A stretch of DNA of 64,000 nt from contig NC_089222.1 in assembly GCF_963924675.1 (NCBI RefSeq), positions 134,752,281-134,816,280 on the forward strand, read 5' to 3'. The DNA comes from Phocoena phocoena. Its lineage: Eukaryota > Chordata > Mammalia > Artiodactyla > Phocoenidae. Position 1 is the first letter of the stretch. Each line of letters starts with the position of its first letter. A model generated the notes under the pieces. It was not told the origin of the DNA. It worked only from the letters and a program-made list of their open reading frames with translations, and did not search any database. Shown here in pieces: positions 33,925-44,268 of the stretch. Position numbers and translations under genes: made by a program.

Positions 33925-34365
33925 ACTAATAAGAGCTAACATTTAGCCATTACTATTATTTTTTTATTATTTTTTTTTTTTTTTGCGGTACGCGGGCCTC
34001 TCACCGCTGTGGCCTCTCCCGTTGTGGAGCACAGGCTCCAGACGCGCAGGCTCAGTGGCCATGGCCCACGGGCCCAGCCGCTCCGCGGCATGCGGGATCT
34101 TCCCGGACCGGGGCACGAACCCGTGTCCCCTGCATCGGCAGGCGGACTCTCAACCACTGCGCCACCAGGGAAGCCCTACTATTATTATTATAACTACTGC
34201 CACTATGATGGGCACTTTCAGTGCCCATTTACTTATGCAAAGCTCACTTAATCTCCATAACAAAAGTGCTATGTAGGTACGATTGTTATCTTCATTTTAC
34301 ACATGAGGAAAGAGCTAGAATTCGTAACCACACAGCCAACAAGGGTGTAACCAAGCACATGGCAG
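33925..34365 (-). mobile_element. Second antisense MIR, split by a CHR SINE
   Basis: 'ataagagctaacatttagcc' on the left and 'ttaatctccataacaaaagt', 'cattttacacatgaggaaag' on the right are the two parts of one MIR. The SINE at 33961-34176 lies between them. Confidence 0.7.
33961..34176 (-). mobile_element. Short-form CHR SINE, antisense, nested in MIR
   Basis: A typical short CHR body is preceded by a T-rich tail. A perfect 10-bp duplication 'tactattatt' flanks it (33951-33960 and 34177-34186). Confidence 0.94.
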
Positions 34366-34845
34366 TCTAGATGAGATGCCACACAAGGACATTCTCCACG
34401 GACAAGTCATTTTTCCAGCAGTCCTGTGCGCTAGCTCCAGTGCTGGGGGTCAGACCCCGCCCCGCCCATTTCACCTTTCCACAGCATCACGATTTCCAGT
34501 CTGCAGCTGCCCACCAACACCTGCCCCAGGGCTTTTGGGTGGATTTTTTCCCCTGAGATGGGGCAGATCTCATCATGGCATTGGTTTGGGGGACTAAGTG
34601 AATTTGGGTCTAAGTGAATTGCAGTGCAAACCATCAGGAAACCATATCTGTCTCCTGAAAAGTTTCGATAGAATAAAGCGCTATTGATTTTGCTGATTTT
34701 AGAGATTTTACCTGATCATTATTTTGTTTTGTGCACTCCTCTTATTTTAATATGCGTATATTATTTATAGCTTACATAGATGTTTGTGTGTTACAATAAT
34801 ACTCATATATTAAATATTGTTATATTTTAGAAAGATTCATTTTGT
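34366..34845. other. Unique sequence, AT-rich on the right
   Basis: No gene recognised. The right half is strongly AT-rich with short ATA and TTA runs. Confidence 0.4.
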
Positions 34846-35110
34846 TTTTTTCTTTTTTATTGAAGTATAGTTGATTTACAATGTTGCGTTAATTACTGCT
34901 GTACTGCAAAGTGATTCAGTTACACATATGTATACATTCTTTTTCTATATATATTCTTTTCCATTATGGTTTATCATAGGATACTGAACATAGTTCTCTG
35001 TGCTATACAGTAGGACCTTGCTGCTTATCCATTCCTTATATAAAAGCCTACATCTGCTAACCCCAACTTCCCACTCCATCACTCCTCCAACCCCCTCCGC
35101 CTTAGGAAAC
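34846..35110 (-). mobile_element. 5'-truncated L1, 3' UTR end, antisense
   Basis: It begins in a T-rich tail and reads 'tgaagtatagttgatttaca' and 'ttccattatggtttatcata', the same 3' UTR as 26804-27059. Confidence 0.85.
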
Positions 35111-35939
35111 ATCTAAACACCTAAACCTAAAGTATGGAATAACGAGCCGGCAAAATTATCATTATTGGTTGTCATGTAAAGTTTTATTCTACCCTTCAAC
35201 CACCCAGAAAATAGTTTTTAAAAAAATTTTTGGATATATAATGTATATGTGTGTTGTACATCAAAAGAAATAAAATGTTTTAAATCTTTACTTAGAGTAT
35301 GAGAATCTTTTCAAATCTTGAGGCACCAGGGGTATCTCATATTCAGGCTTTACAGAGCTGTGAATTCCTGGCATTGTTTGAAAGACCCGTGCCTCCTAGG
35401 TCAAGGATGTGGTTAATTGTAAGTCCTGACTCTACACTTTAACACACCGAATTGCTTTGGAATTACTGGACTACTTCAATCTTCATTCTTATGTCCATAA
35501 ACTAGCCTACCAGAGGGGTAGGAGGGAGGAATAACTACTATTTATTATCTCTCCATGTGTATGTATGTACATACACATAAAGATGACTCTCCCCTTCCAA
35601 AGGAAAAGAACTAGCATAAAGCATCTCCTGGAGAGAAGACAGAGTCGGGCCAGAAGGATGCTGGCTGAGACAGAGGCAGGTGGGTACCACGTCGTCCAGG
35701 AGCTGAGCTGGAACTGAAGTGCCCAAGTGCCCATGCCTTTGCCTGTCAGCTACATCTCAGGCAAGGGGATGTGTCAATTCACTGTAACAAAATGACCCAT
35801 TGAGAATGTTTTGCTGGCCAGAAACACTCCCCCCCACCTCAAAAACAGTTACATAATCTCAAGAGCGAAGGCATGTAATCTTGAAATTTAGGGATGGTAT
35901 TTTCCCCCTGGTTAGCTGTTTTTCAAATGAGTTAACATC
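35111..35939. other. Unique sequence, no gene seen
   Basis: No repeat family or exon recognised. Confidence 0.4.
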
Positions 35940-36620
35940 AAAAATAGAAAACCATTTCTGACAAGGGGCTGAAAATATGTGTTTGGCATGCATTTATCAG
36001 TGACATGAGTCTGTCGCTGAGGTTTTCACCATGCACAAAGCTCAGGACCTCTTGCCACGCGACCCGGGTCTAAACAACACAAAAACCTTCATGGAGCCTG
36101 ATTTGATCTTGGTCTGCATCTCATTACTGTGTGGTAGCTTGTTTCGTGCGAACAATCGCCAGTTTCTAGCATAACAAGGAGGCCCATGGTGTCTGTATGG
36201 AACATACTCCTCAGAGAAAGAGAAATCTCCAACCGGGAAAGAGGAGATTCTTGTTAAACCCTGGAAACAGGCTGAAATGTAAATCTGCGTTCCCTTCCGC
36301 ACACGCCTAATTGCCCATAAATGTCATTAAGTTGAGAAATGTTTTCCACCAAATTAACTTTGACTCATGGTGTCTAATTAGCAGAAGAAGCTGTAAGATA
36401 ACTTATCAGTCACTGTTTAAGAAAACACGTTTAAACGGGTGACTTTTGGCTAGCGGCAACGTTGAACCAGGTATCGTAACTGTCAAAATCATGCCCGAGC
36501 CCAGCAATTAAGCACAATGTCTCTGTTTTGGTGCCAAGAATTGTACAACTCCCTCACAGATGTTTAAAAGTTGTGGTGCGAGTGCTCTGTCTAGGAATCT
36601 ATCATGCACCCAAACGAGGG
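35940..36620. promoter_or_regulatory. Candidate conserved noncoding element
   Basis: A repeat-free block holds homeodomain-type words at 36308 (taattg), 36375 (taatta) and 36505 (caatta), and an AP-1-like TGACTCA at 36361-36367. Such clustering suggests a developmental enhancer, but conservation is unknown. Confidence 0.35.
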
Positions 36621-36764
36621 ATTTGAGGGGGAAGGAAAGAAGACATCGGTGATGAACTTCTGTGGCAGGAAGTCTGAGGGCAGTGGATTTAAAAGGATTG
36701 ATTCAGTGTTTAGTCTTTCTCAAAACTTAATGGGAAAAATCGCGTTGGTGATTTAGAGTAGAAA

Positions 36765-36925
36765 GTACACACACAGTGCTTCTACTGCTTGTAAAACGCA
36801 TGGTAAGTTCTAGGACCCTCACTTCACCGATGAAAAAGCTGGGTTTAGAGAGATGAGGTGACCAGCTCTCGTTCACCCAACTGATAAGTGTCAGAAGCCA
36901 GCAACGAGGTGAGTTCTGTGTTAAT
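36765..36925 (-). mobile_element. Degenerate MIR, antisense
   Basis: 'gatgaaaaagctgggtttag' and 'gatgaggtgaccagctctcg' occupy the positions of the antisense MIR core. Confidence 0.4.
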
Positions 36926-37019
36926 TAACATATGTGCTCTTCACCAAGCTCAGTGGGAGAGTCAACCCCAAAGGGAGGGACATGTTTCCAACCAGATTGG
37001 GAATACTCTGAAGGCATGA

Positions 37020-37130
37020 ATGAGTTCTAAGACTCCTCTTTACTCCTGGTGCCTGTCATAGAGCCTGACACTTAGTAGGTACTCAATTAATCTTTGTTGA
37101 TTGACTGATAAATGGATGAATAAATTTCGG
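37020..37130 (+). mobile_element. L2 3' end, sense
   Basis: 'gagcctgacacttagtaggt' followed by 'actcaattaatctttgttga' is the usual terminal segment of L2. Confidence 0.65.
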
Positions 37131-37178
37131 TTTCCTGAGGGCATAGCTTCAGAAAGTGTTTCATATCCCACACCTTTT

Positions 37179-37470
37179 TTAAAAAATTTTTTTATATTTT
37201 ATTTTTGTCTGTGTTGGGTCTTTGTTTCTGTGCGAGGGCTTTCTCTAGTTGCGGCGAGCGGGGGCCACTCTTCATCGCCGTGCGTGGGCCTCTCACTGTC
37301 GCGGCCTCTCTTGTTGCGGAGCACAGGCTCCAGACGTGCAGGCTCAGTAGTTGCGGCTCACGGGCCTAGTTGCTCCACGGCATGTGCGATCTTCCCAGAC
37401 CAGGGTTCGAACCCGTGTCCCCTGCATTGGCACGCAGACTCTCAACCACTGTGCCACCGGGGAAGCCCTG
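37179..37470 (-). mobile_element. Long-form CHR SINE, antisense
   Basis: The antisense body runs from 'gtgttgggtctttgtttctg' to 'accggggaagccctg'. A perfect 15-bp duplication 'tatcccacacctttt' flanks it (37164-37178 and 37471-37485). Confidence 0.96.
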
Positions 37471-37485
37471 TATCCCACACCTTTT

Positions 37486-38075
37486 GAGGGATGTTTTCTT
37501 GCTGGAGAAATGAAGCAAATGGAAAATCTCCTCTGGAATCTTGGGGTTACATAAGCCCAAGGAAGCCAAGTGCAAGAGCAAAGAGGGACAAATGACAGCC
37601 CAGCGCTCGGAGTCCTGGAGTTCTGCTGGGGATTATTTTTATTTATTTGTTGAATTTTTTTATACCTACTTCTTTCCAAAAGGATTTGAAATGTCTAACT
37701 GCTGCAGAAGACGGAATCCTCCATAAGTGCAAGGGTGGAAGATTTGCTTGGTGAGGGACCTGGTTTCTTCATAGAGATCTCAACTCAGAAGACCAAGTGG
37801 TAGCTGGGGCCAAACCGAGAATGGGGATGTCAAGGGGGAGGAGACAAGACATTGGAGGTGTTGGGAAAGGAGGGTGAGTGGCCATAACTCCAGAGGCTGG
37901 AACTGGGGTGGGGTCTGGCACCCCCAGACAGCACCTAGAATGCATGGCACACGGTAAGCACTCAGGAAATGCCATTACTGTTATTATGCCCCCATCCTTA
38001 GAGTCCCTGGAATTGCAGAAGCTGAAGGATGATTGCTTGGAGGGTAGGATTCTCCTTTGCACTGTACTTTCCACT
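37486..38075. other. Mostly unique sequence, no gene
   Basis: A possible L2 or MIR 3' remnant lies at about 37930-38005 ('catggcacacggtaagcact'). Nothing else is recognised. Confidence 0.4.
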
Positions 38076-38268
38076 AGGGTGATGGTCCTTAACCTACTAG
38101 GAGGTCACTGATCTCTTTGAGAATCTAATGAAAACGTTGATCCTTCTCCCCAGAATAATGCCCATGTGTGTGCGCCTTCAATATCAGGGAGTTCATGGCA
38201 CCCACCCCGGAGCCCATTCTTGGGGCCTTCTCTGGACCCCACATCAGGTTAGCCCATTTAAGAACTGA
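38076..38268. mobile_element. hAT-like MITE
   Basis: The left part 'ggtccttaacctactaggag' and the right part 'ccacatcaggttagccca' look like decayed inverted ends, with 'ttgagaatctaatgaaaacg' inside as in common ancient hAT MITEs. The family name is not assigned. Confidence 0.5.
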
Positions 38269-39024
38269 GTTATGGGTACCCACTTTATCCAGGGGATGCT
38301 ACTTCAACACAAGCAAATGGCATTGCAGAGACCCAACCCAAGCTCCAGTTAGATATCGGAACGCCTCCCCTCAGTCTGGGGCTCACAGTGAGGACTTTGT
38401 ACATTGAGATCACCAGGGACGTGAAGGAGAAAAGTATGTGTATGTAACTTGCAGCCTTCATTTCATTCTACTTGTATGTGGGGACAAAGGATTGTCAATC
38501 TTTTCTGACTTAATAAGGTAACATTCAAAATATTTCATTTATTGACAATTTCCAGATAAATGTACTCTAACAAGATTAATAAATGTCCTGTTAAACCATA
38601 TTCTTTAGTTCAGGAAAAGGGGTAAAAATACAAATATCTGAGTGATTGGTGCTGATATATAGATTGTTTATACATGTCATTTGTTAAACACGTTAGGGCC
38701 ATATTGATGACACTGTAAAGCTATGAATATATATTAAGAACTGGTGTGATAACAGTAGTATCTCGCTTGGAGATTCTATAATCCTGTAATCCTCTTTGCA
38801 CAAGGTCACACAGCCCCCCAACTTGTGAACTTAACCGAAGGAGATTGGCCAATATGACTTACAGGCTGCATACACAGTGCGATTTTATAAGCTAGTCAAA
38901 ATTCTGTCCAGTTGTAATCTTTCTTTTCTTGGGGAAGCAGTGAAGAAACTAACACCACTAAGGTCTCGCAAAGGTGAACTAACACCTAATTAGCCACGGG
39001 TGGATATTTATACTATTGTGGAAA
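38269..39024. other. Unique sequence, no gene seen
   Basis: AT-rich on the right. A faint antisense MIR core may lie at about 38800-38840 ('caaggtcacacagc'). Confidence 0.4.
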
Positions 39025-39480
39025 AGAAGATGTATCAGTTTTCCATTGCTGTGCGATGAACCAAAAACTCAATGGTTTCAAACAACGGTCATTTATTACC
39101 ACCGACGTGTCTGCGTGTCTGTGGGTGGTCTGAGGTTCGGCTGATCTGGGCTGGCCTGTCTGAGCAGCTGTGTTTCAGGCACCAGCCGCTGGGGTGACTG
39201 TGTGTCTCACAGCAGGCCTGGGAGATACTGAGCTCTGTGGGAGCTGCTCTGTTCCATGTGTCTCTCCTCTGCCTTGGACCAACAGGCTGCCAGACATGTT
39301 CTTTTCGTGGCATTGGCAAAAGGGCAAGGCAGCAAGCCCAGTCCTGCAAGGGCTTTTCAAGGCCTTTGATTGCTTCAGGTCCACTAACATCCCACCAGCC
39401 AAAGCCACAGGGCCACCCCAAGTTCTATAGCCACACCTACAGTCAAAGGGTGGGGTGACCATGGAGGTGGGGGAAGGGGT
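39025..39480 (-). mobile_element. Ancient LTR-like repeat (MLT1-type?), antisense
   Basis: 'tatcagttttccattgctgt' with 'aacaacggtcatttattacc' matches a common antisense ancient LTR. It is non-coding. The class (ERVL-MaLR) is my best guess from recall. Confidence 0.45.
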
Positions 39481-39529
39481 AAACATTCCTAAATGAGAGA
39501 GAGAAGGAAGCTTAAGAGAGAGAGGACAC

Positions 39530-40552
39530 TTTGCAGTGGTTCTCAGTTTTGTCTACATGTTGGAATTACCTGCAGAAAATATTTTGCCCTTTTCTTTTTT
39601 TTTAATTGAAGTATAGTTGATTTACAAAGTTAGTTTCAGGTGTACAGCAAAGTGATTTAGATAGATAGATATACGCATAAAAGAACCTTTTTTCAGATTC
39701 TTCTGTTATAGGATATTACAAGATATTGAACATAGTTTCCTGGTAGAGTAGGTCCTTGTTGTGTATCTATTTTATATACAGTAGTGTGTATCTGTTAATC
39801 CAAAACTCTTAATTTATCTCTCTCTCTCCCCCTTTTCCCTTTGGTAACCATAAGTTTGTTTTCTATGTCTGTGAGTCTGTTTCTATTTGGAAATAAGTTC
39901 ATTTTTATCATTTTCTTAGAGTACACATATATGTCAGGTCATATTATATTTGTCTTTCTCTATCTGACTTACTTCACTCAGTGTGCAATCTCTAGGTCCA
40001 TCCATGTTGCTGCAAAAGACATTGCATTCTTTTTATGACTGAGTAGTATCCCGTTGTATATATGTACTGTGTCTTCTTTATCCATTCATCTGTTGATGGA
40101 CACTTAGGTTGCTTCCATGTCTTGGCTATTGTAAATAGTGCTGCTATGAACATTGGGGTGCATGTATCTTTTCGAATTAGTTTTAATCTTTTCTGAATAT
40201 GTGCCCGGGAGTGGGATTGCAGGATCATATGGTCACTCTATATTTAGTTTTTTAAGGAAACTCCATACTGTTCTCCATAGTGACTGTACCAATTTACATT
40301 CCCACCAACAGTGTAGGAGGGTTCCCTTTCTCCACATTTGTTATTTGTAGACTTTTAATGATGGCCATTGTGAGCGGGGTGAGGTGATACCTCATTGCGT
40401 TGTTGATTTGCATTTCTGTCATGATTAGTGACGTTAACAGAAGTTTTAAAAATACTAGTGTGTGGGCACCACATCAAAGACACTGTTCCAGGGTGCAGTC
40501 TGGGCTTCGGGGGTCTCAAGATGCAGCCACGTTTGAAAACCACTCTCGTAAA
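39530..40552 (+). mobile_element. MER5-like hAT MITE, split by L1
   Basis: The left end 'tgcagtggttctcagttttg' is at 39532. The element resumes at about 40440 with 'agttttaaaaatactagtgt' and ends near 'cacgtttgaaaaccactctc'. The L1 at 39589-40438 interrupts it. Confidence 0.6.
39589..40438 (-). mobile_element. 5'-truncated L1 (ORF2 end plus 3' UTR), antisense
   Basis: A T-rich tail and 3' UTR ('tgaagtatagttgatttaca') are followed by antisense ORF2: 'atctgttgatggacacttag', 'ttgggattgcagg'-like text and 'ccaatttacattcccaccaa'. The minus-strand frame 39992-40228 translates to '[20 protein letters not shown]', the ORF2 C-terminal region also present in the full L1 here. The copy is broken and non-mobile. 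Confidence 0.9.
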
Positions 40553-40577
40553 GACCCCTCAGATCCCTTTCTCAGGA

Positions 40578-40745
40578 TCAGTGGCTCTCAGCACTGGATG
40601 CACGTGATCATCACCTCTGGAACCTTCCAGAGCTATCAGAGCCAGAAAGCCCACACCCTATTTTTTGGGAACATACTGATGAGTCCCATGGGCAGCCAGT
40701 GGGGAGAACAGTGGTTCTTCAAGAGTAGCAGTGCTCCAGGTCTTT
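40578..40745 (+). mobile_element. Second MER5-like fragment
   Basis: 'atcagtggctctcagcactg' is followed by 'atgcacgtgatcatcacctc', matching the MER5 5' part. The right end is eroded. Confidence 0.5.
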
Positions 40746-41035
40746 CATTCATTCCGCTGATGGGTTTTTTCATTCATTACACAAATATTCATTGATACTG
40801 TGTGCCAGGCACTCTGCTAGCACCTGGTGACACCCTAAGGACCCCAAATGGACACACACTCTTCCCTCATAGAGTTTAGTGATGGAGAGAAATAATTAAA
40901 TAATCACATTAAAGAATGAGAAAGGTCTTCAATGGAAAAGAAATAACAGAAATCTACACTGAGGGAAGTCTCAGAAGGCTTCCTTGAGGAGGTGTCATGG
41001 GCATAGGTCTGGCTGTAAACCCGATGAGTCAGTAC
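40745..41035 (-). mobile_element. L2 fragment, antisense
   Basis: 'tcattcattacacaaatatt', 'ctgtgtgccaggcactctgc' and 'ttccctcatagagtttagtg' are the usual antisense L2 order, ending near 'cttccttgaggaggtgtcat'. Confidence 0.75.
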
Positions 41036-41899
41036 AGTCAAGTGCAAAACATGAGCATTGCCAGCTTCACATCCTATGCCATCCCAATGTTGTCCCAGTG
41101 AACAAAGATATTTCTTGCAGGAAGATTTGGAGGGATGTCTGGTGCCTCTGCAGACACCTCATGGGCTGAAAGAGACAAACCAGATGTGCAGACCTAATCA
41201 GATACATATGGTGGGAGGCAGGTAGAACACCCTCCTTCTCTTCCACTCCCCAGGGACAGCTGTCCTAAGTGGACAGTTTGAAAGGACCAAGCCCTGATCT
41301 AGAACTGCTGGGGTGGGGGTGAGTGCTGAGGGACTGGGGATAGTGAGGGCGCAGACGAGTAGATCTGGATGGCGGGGCTTTGGGACGGTAGACGTTTGGG
41401 GCTGGGAGATTTCCCAGTTAGGCGGGCATTTCAGCTCTTTGGGGACTGAAGTAGTGGTCTGTGGGGCTGGCTTGCACTGGCACCTAATTGTGAGTGTCTC
41501 TTCCCAACTCTGTGTTTAGCAATGTTCTCTTGGAGGTTCAAAAAACAGCCACTGTGGGAGTGTTTACACCACAGAAACCGGTAAATGCTAAAAATCAGAG
41601 CTCTCTCCACCCCACCCCAGAGAGCTAGATGTCAAACCTTTACCACACACCACTGGCTGAACGGAACTTTTATCCTGGGGGTTCTTTGATGTTGAGTTCT
41701 AGACTAACCAAGTCAGGATTCAGAGGGCAACAGAAGAGAGCTAATATAGAGCCTAAGATGTAGAGAAGAAGGCAAAGCTAAGGACTGATCGGGGGTTTGG
41801 CTAGAAATCCCCCTTGGCTCAATTGTTGAGGAACCTGGAGATGTAGACATAAGGATGTAAGAGGTTGGGGCCATTGACCATGAGCAACAGGCCCTGGAG
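41036..41899. other. Unique sequence, no gene seen
   Basis: No repeat or exon recognised. G-rich text lies around 41310-41420. Confidence 0.45.
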
Positions 41900-42025
41900 C
41901 AGGGAACTATTCTGGTCCTCAGAGCATCATCTGTAAAATAAGGGAGATCCTTGTCTTATTCCAGGAGGAGGCTTTTTTGAGTTCCCTTCCAGTGCTCACA
42001 TTTATGATTCTAACTACACACATCC
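41900..42025 (+). mobile_element. MIR3-like fragment, sense
   Basis: 'catcatctgtaaaataaggg' is followed by 'ttcccttccagtgctcacat' and 'ttatgattc', the MIR3-type 3' order. Confidence 0.55.
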
Positions 42026-42174
42026 TTACACGGAAGGTTAACTAACAATGTACAAGGAAATCTACAGGCCACACCGCTGATCTGGTTCAGGAGCATAAGT
42101 AATGAAAATGAACAGATTTATTCATTCATCCAATTCAATTTTTGAAAGCTGCTGGGCTGTGGCATCTCTCTAGT

Positions 42175-42725
42175 CAGCGGTCCCCAACCTCCAAGTTCTA
42201 ATGCCTGATGATCTGGGGCGGAGCTGATATAATGATAATAGAAATAGATTGATTTATTTATTTGTTTTTGGCTGCGTTGGGTCTTCATTGCTGCACATGG
42301 GCTTTCTCTAGTTGCGGCGAGCGGGGGCTACTCTTCGTTGCGGTGCGTGGGCTTCTCTTGCTGTGGAGCACGGGCTTAGTAGTTGTGGCTCTCAGGCTCC
42401 AGAGTGCAGGCTCAGTTGTTGTAGCACGTGGGCTCAGTAGTTGTGGCTCGTGGGCTCTAGAGTGCAGGCTCAGTAGTTGTGGCGCACAGGCTTAGTTGCT
42501 CCGCAGCATGTGGGATCTTCCCGGACCAGGGCTCGAACCCGTGTCCCCTGCATTGGCAGGTGGATTCTTAACCACTGTGCCACCAGGGAAGCCCCAATAA
42601 TAGAAATAACATGCACAATAAATGTAATGCGCTTGAATCATCCCGAAACCATCCCCCAGCCCCTGGTCCTTGGAAAACTTGCCTTCCATGAAAACGTCGC
42701 TGGTGCCAAAAGGTTGGGACCGCTG
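42175..42725. mobile_element. hAT-like element with intact inverted ends, split by a SINE
   Basis: The left end 'cagcggtccccaacct' (42175) pairs with the right end 'aggttgggaccgctg' (to 42725). 'ctctag' flanks both sides, consistent with the 8-bp duplication of hAT elements. A CHR SINE occupies 42247-42596. No transposase is present. Confidence 0.75.
42247..42596 (-). mobile_element. Long-form CHR SINE with internal duplication, antisense
   Basis: It is flanked by a perfect 12-bp duplication 'ataatagaaata' (42235-42246 and 42597-42608). The body is longer than its relatives because a ~58-bp unit containing 'agtagttgtggct' and 'agagtgcaggctcag' occurs twice (about 42373-42430 and 42431-42488). 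Confidence 0.92.
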
Positions 42726-43319
42726 CTCTAGCTCTAAGTGTCACATGCATATTAAGAAAGTTTGCCCACACTGCCTCCCTCCCTGCCATTTCCTCGTCTC
42801 CTTTCCCCCCCGTGTCCCTCCAACGCTTGCCTTGCACACCAAAGGGTATGGAAAAGCAGAACAAATCCAGGTGAGGAATCCAGACATCAGGTGGAGCAGA
42901 TGCGATCAGCATCCCATCAATATCCCGTATACTCTGAAGATTCCTCCAAAGCCTGCTTCCTTAACTGAAGGCTTCTTCTGGCCTGGAGGCCATGCTTTGT
43001 GCTGGTGTGTTAATGTCCCTGGAATCAGCTTCAACCAGTGAAGACAGGTTACCCCTTGGTTGGAATAACTCTGACTGGGGATTCCTCCTCTGTCCCCAGA
43101 GTCTCCCCAGAAGGTTGCGCTGGTTTCCCACAGTGGTAACTAGCTTAGTAACACATTTTATTGGCTTCCTTCCCTCCCCCATCTCATTTCCTCCTTCTCC
43201 TGTAATGTTTCCTAGGGTCATCTCTCGAATAAAGTATTTGCTTCAAATCTTCGTCTCTGAGTCAGCTTCTGAAGGAAGCAGAACGAAAACATCACGATTC
43301 TGAAAATGTGCCGTGCAGC
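42726..43319. other. Unique sequence, no gene seen
   Basis: Several overlapping open frames occur with no recognisable domain, for example 42670-43041 on plus. Confidence 0.45.
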
Positions 43320-43440
43320 TTTAAGCAATTGCTGAACCCATCTGAGGGCTTTTTCTCTCCTCCAAAAAGTGGGTGCACGTAAGACAGTCCCTTGCCCCGC
43401 TCGCAGGGATGATGCGTGAGTGGTGTGAGATGCTAGATGC
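43320..43440 (+). mobile_element. Degenerate MIR, sense
   Basis: 'agcaattgctgaacccatct' is followed by 'ctcctccaaaaagtgggtgc', in the positions of the MIR core. Confidence 0.35.
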
Positions 43441-43559
43441 ATCGGGGCTTGAGAGAAGTTAAGAATGCACTGGGTGAGACTTCTTAGGTTGGTTTGGAAG
43501 ACGTTAGATGTCTCTGAGAAAGGGTGTTGCCTCTTTGAGAAAGAGCTGCTCCAGGTCTT

Positions 43560-44115
43560 TGCTCAGAAGCCCCCAATCCCACCTTTAGCAGGAGTTAACA
43601 AAAATCTTTAAGTCAAAGGGCCTAGAGATAAGAAAGGAAACTACAAACAAAAAACCAGATGGAACCAGATGGCAACAAATCTGACCTCCGACAGACCCTG
43701 AGTCTCATTATACCCTGATTTTACTACATTAGCATATTAAGTGACACACCCACTGGCAGCCAGGACTGGACTTTAAGGACCAAAAAAAGATAAAAAGGGG
43801 GTGGCACCGCACTCCCTCGGAAAAAGCCCTGCCCCTTCCCCAGTAGACTAATGCATCTGTCTCCTCATCATTAGCCTCACTCCTCCTCCCTTTGCCTTTA
43901 CTCTTCACACGGGGAGAACTTAATCTGAGAACTTAGTTCCCACTTCTCCATTCTTTCGCCATTTAATAAAGCTTGTGCTGTGTCGATCTCAGCTTTGGAT
44001 TCATTATTCAGCTGCTCAAGCCTGAAAGGAGAAAGAAACTCCCCCTCCCAAGGATCTCTAGGCCAGACTAGGGCCCTAGCAGGGCCCATAAGACTTAAAT
44101 TCGACTTAATTCGGT
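43560..44115 (+). mobile_element. Probable solo LTR of an endogenous retrovirus
   Basis: A TATA-like 'agataaaaagg' at about 43788 is followed by a C/T-rich stretch and an AATAAA poly(A) signal at 43965-43970, then 'gcttgtgctg' and a U5-like segment with 'tttggattcattattcagct'. This order (U3, TATA, R, AATAAA, U5) is that of a retroviral LTR. No gag, pol or env is next to it, so it would be solitary. Both ends are approximate and the family is unknown. Confidence 0.5.
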
Positions 44116-44223
44116 AACAGAGGGATTTAATTCCCTATGGGGTTTCTGGAAGAGCAAAGACAGATTTGACTTAAAGCGGGTTTGGAGTTGGGTCTTGCCC
44201 AAAAAAAGAGAGAATGACGCAGG

Positions 44224-44268
44224 CAAGAAGGAAGGAAGGAGGGAGGAAAGGAAGGAAAAAAAAAAAAA
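44224..44268. repeat. (GGAA)n purine tract with A-run
   Basis: GAAG and GGAA units are followed by 13 A residues. Confidence 0.85.
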
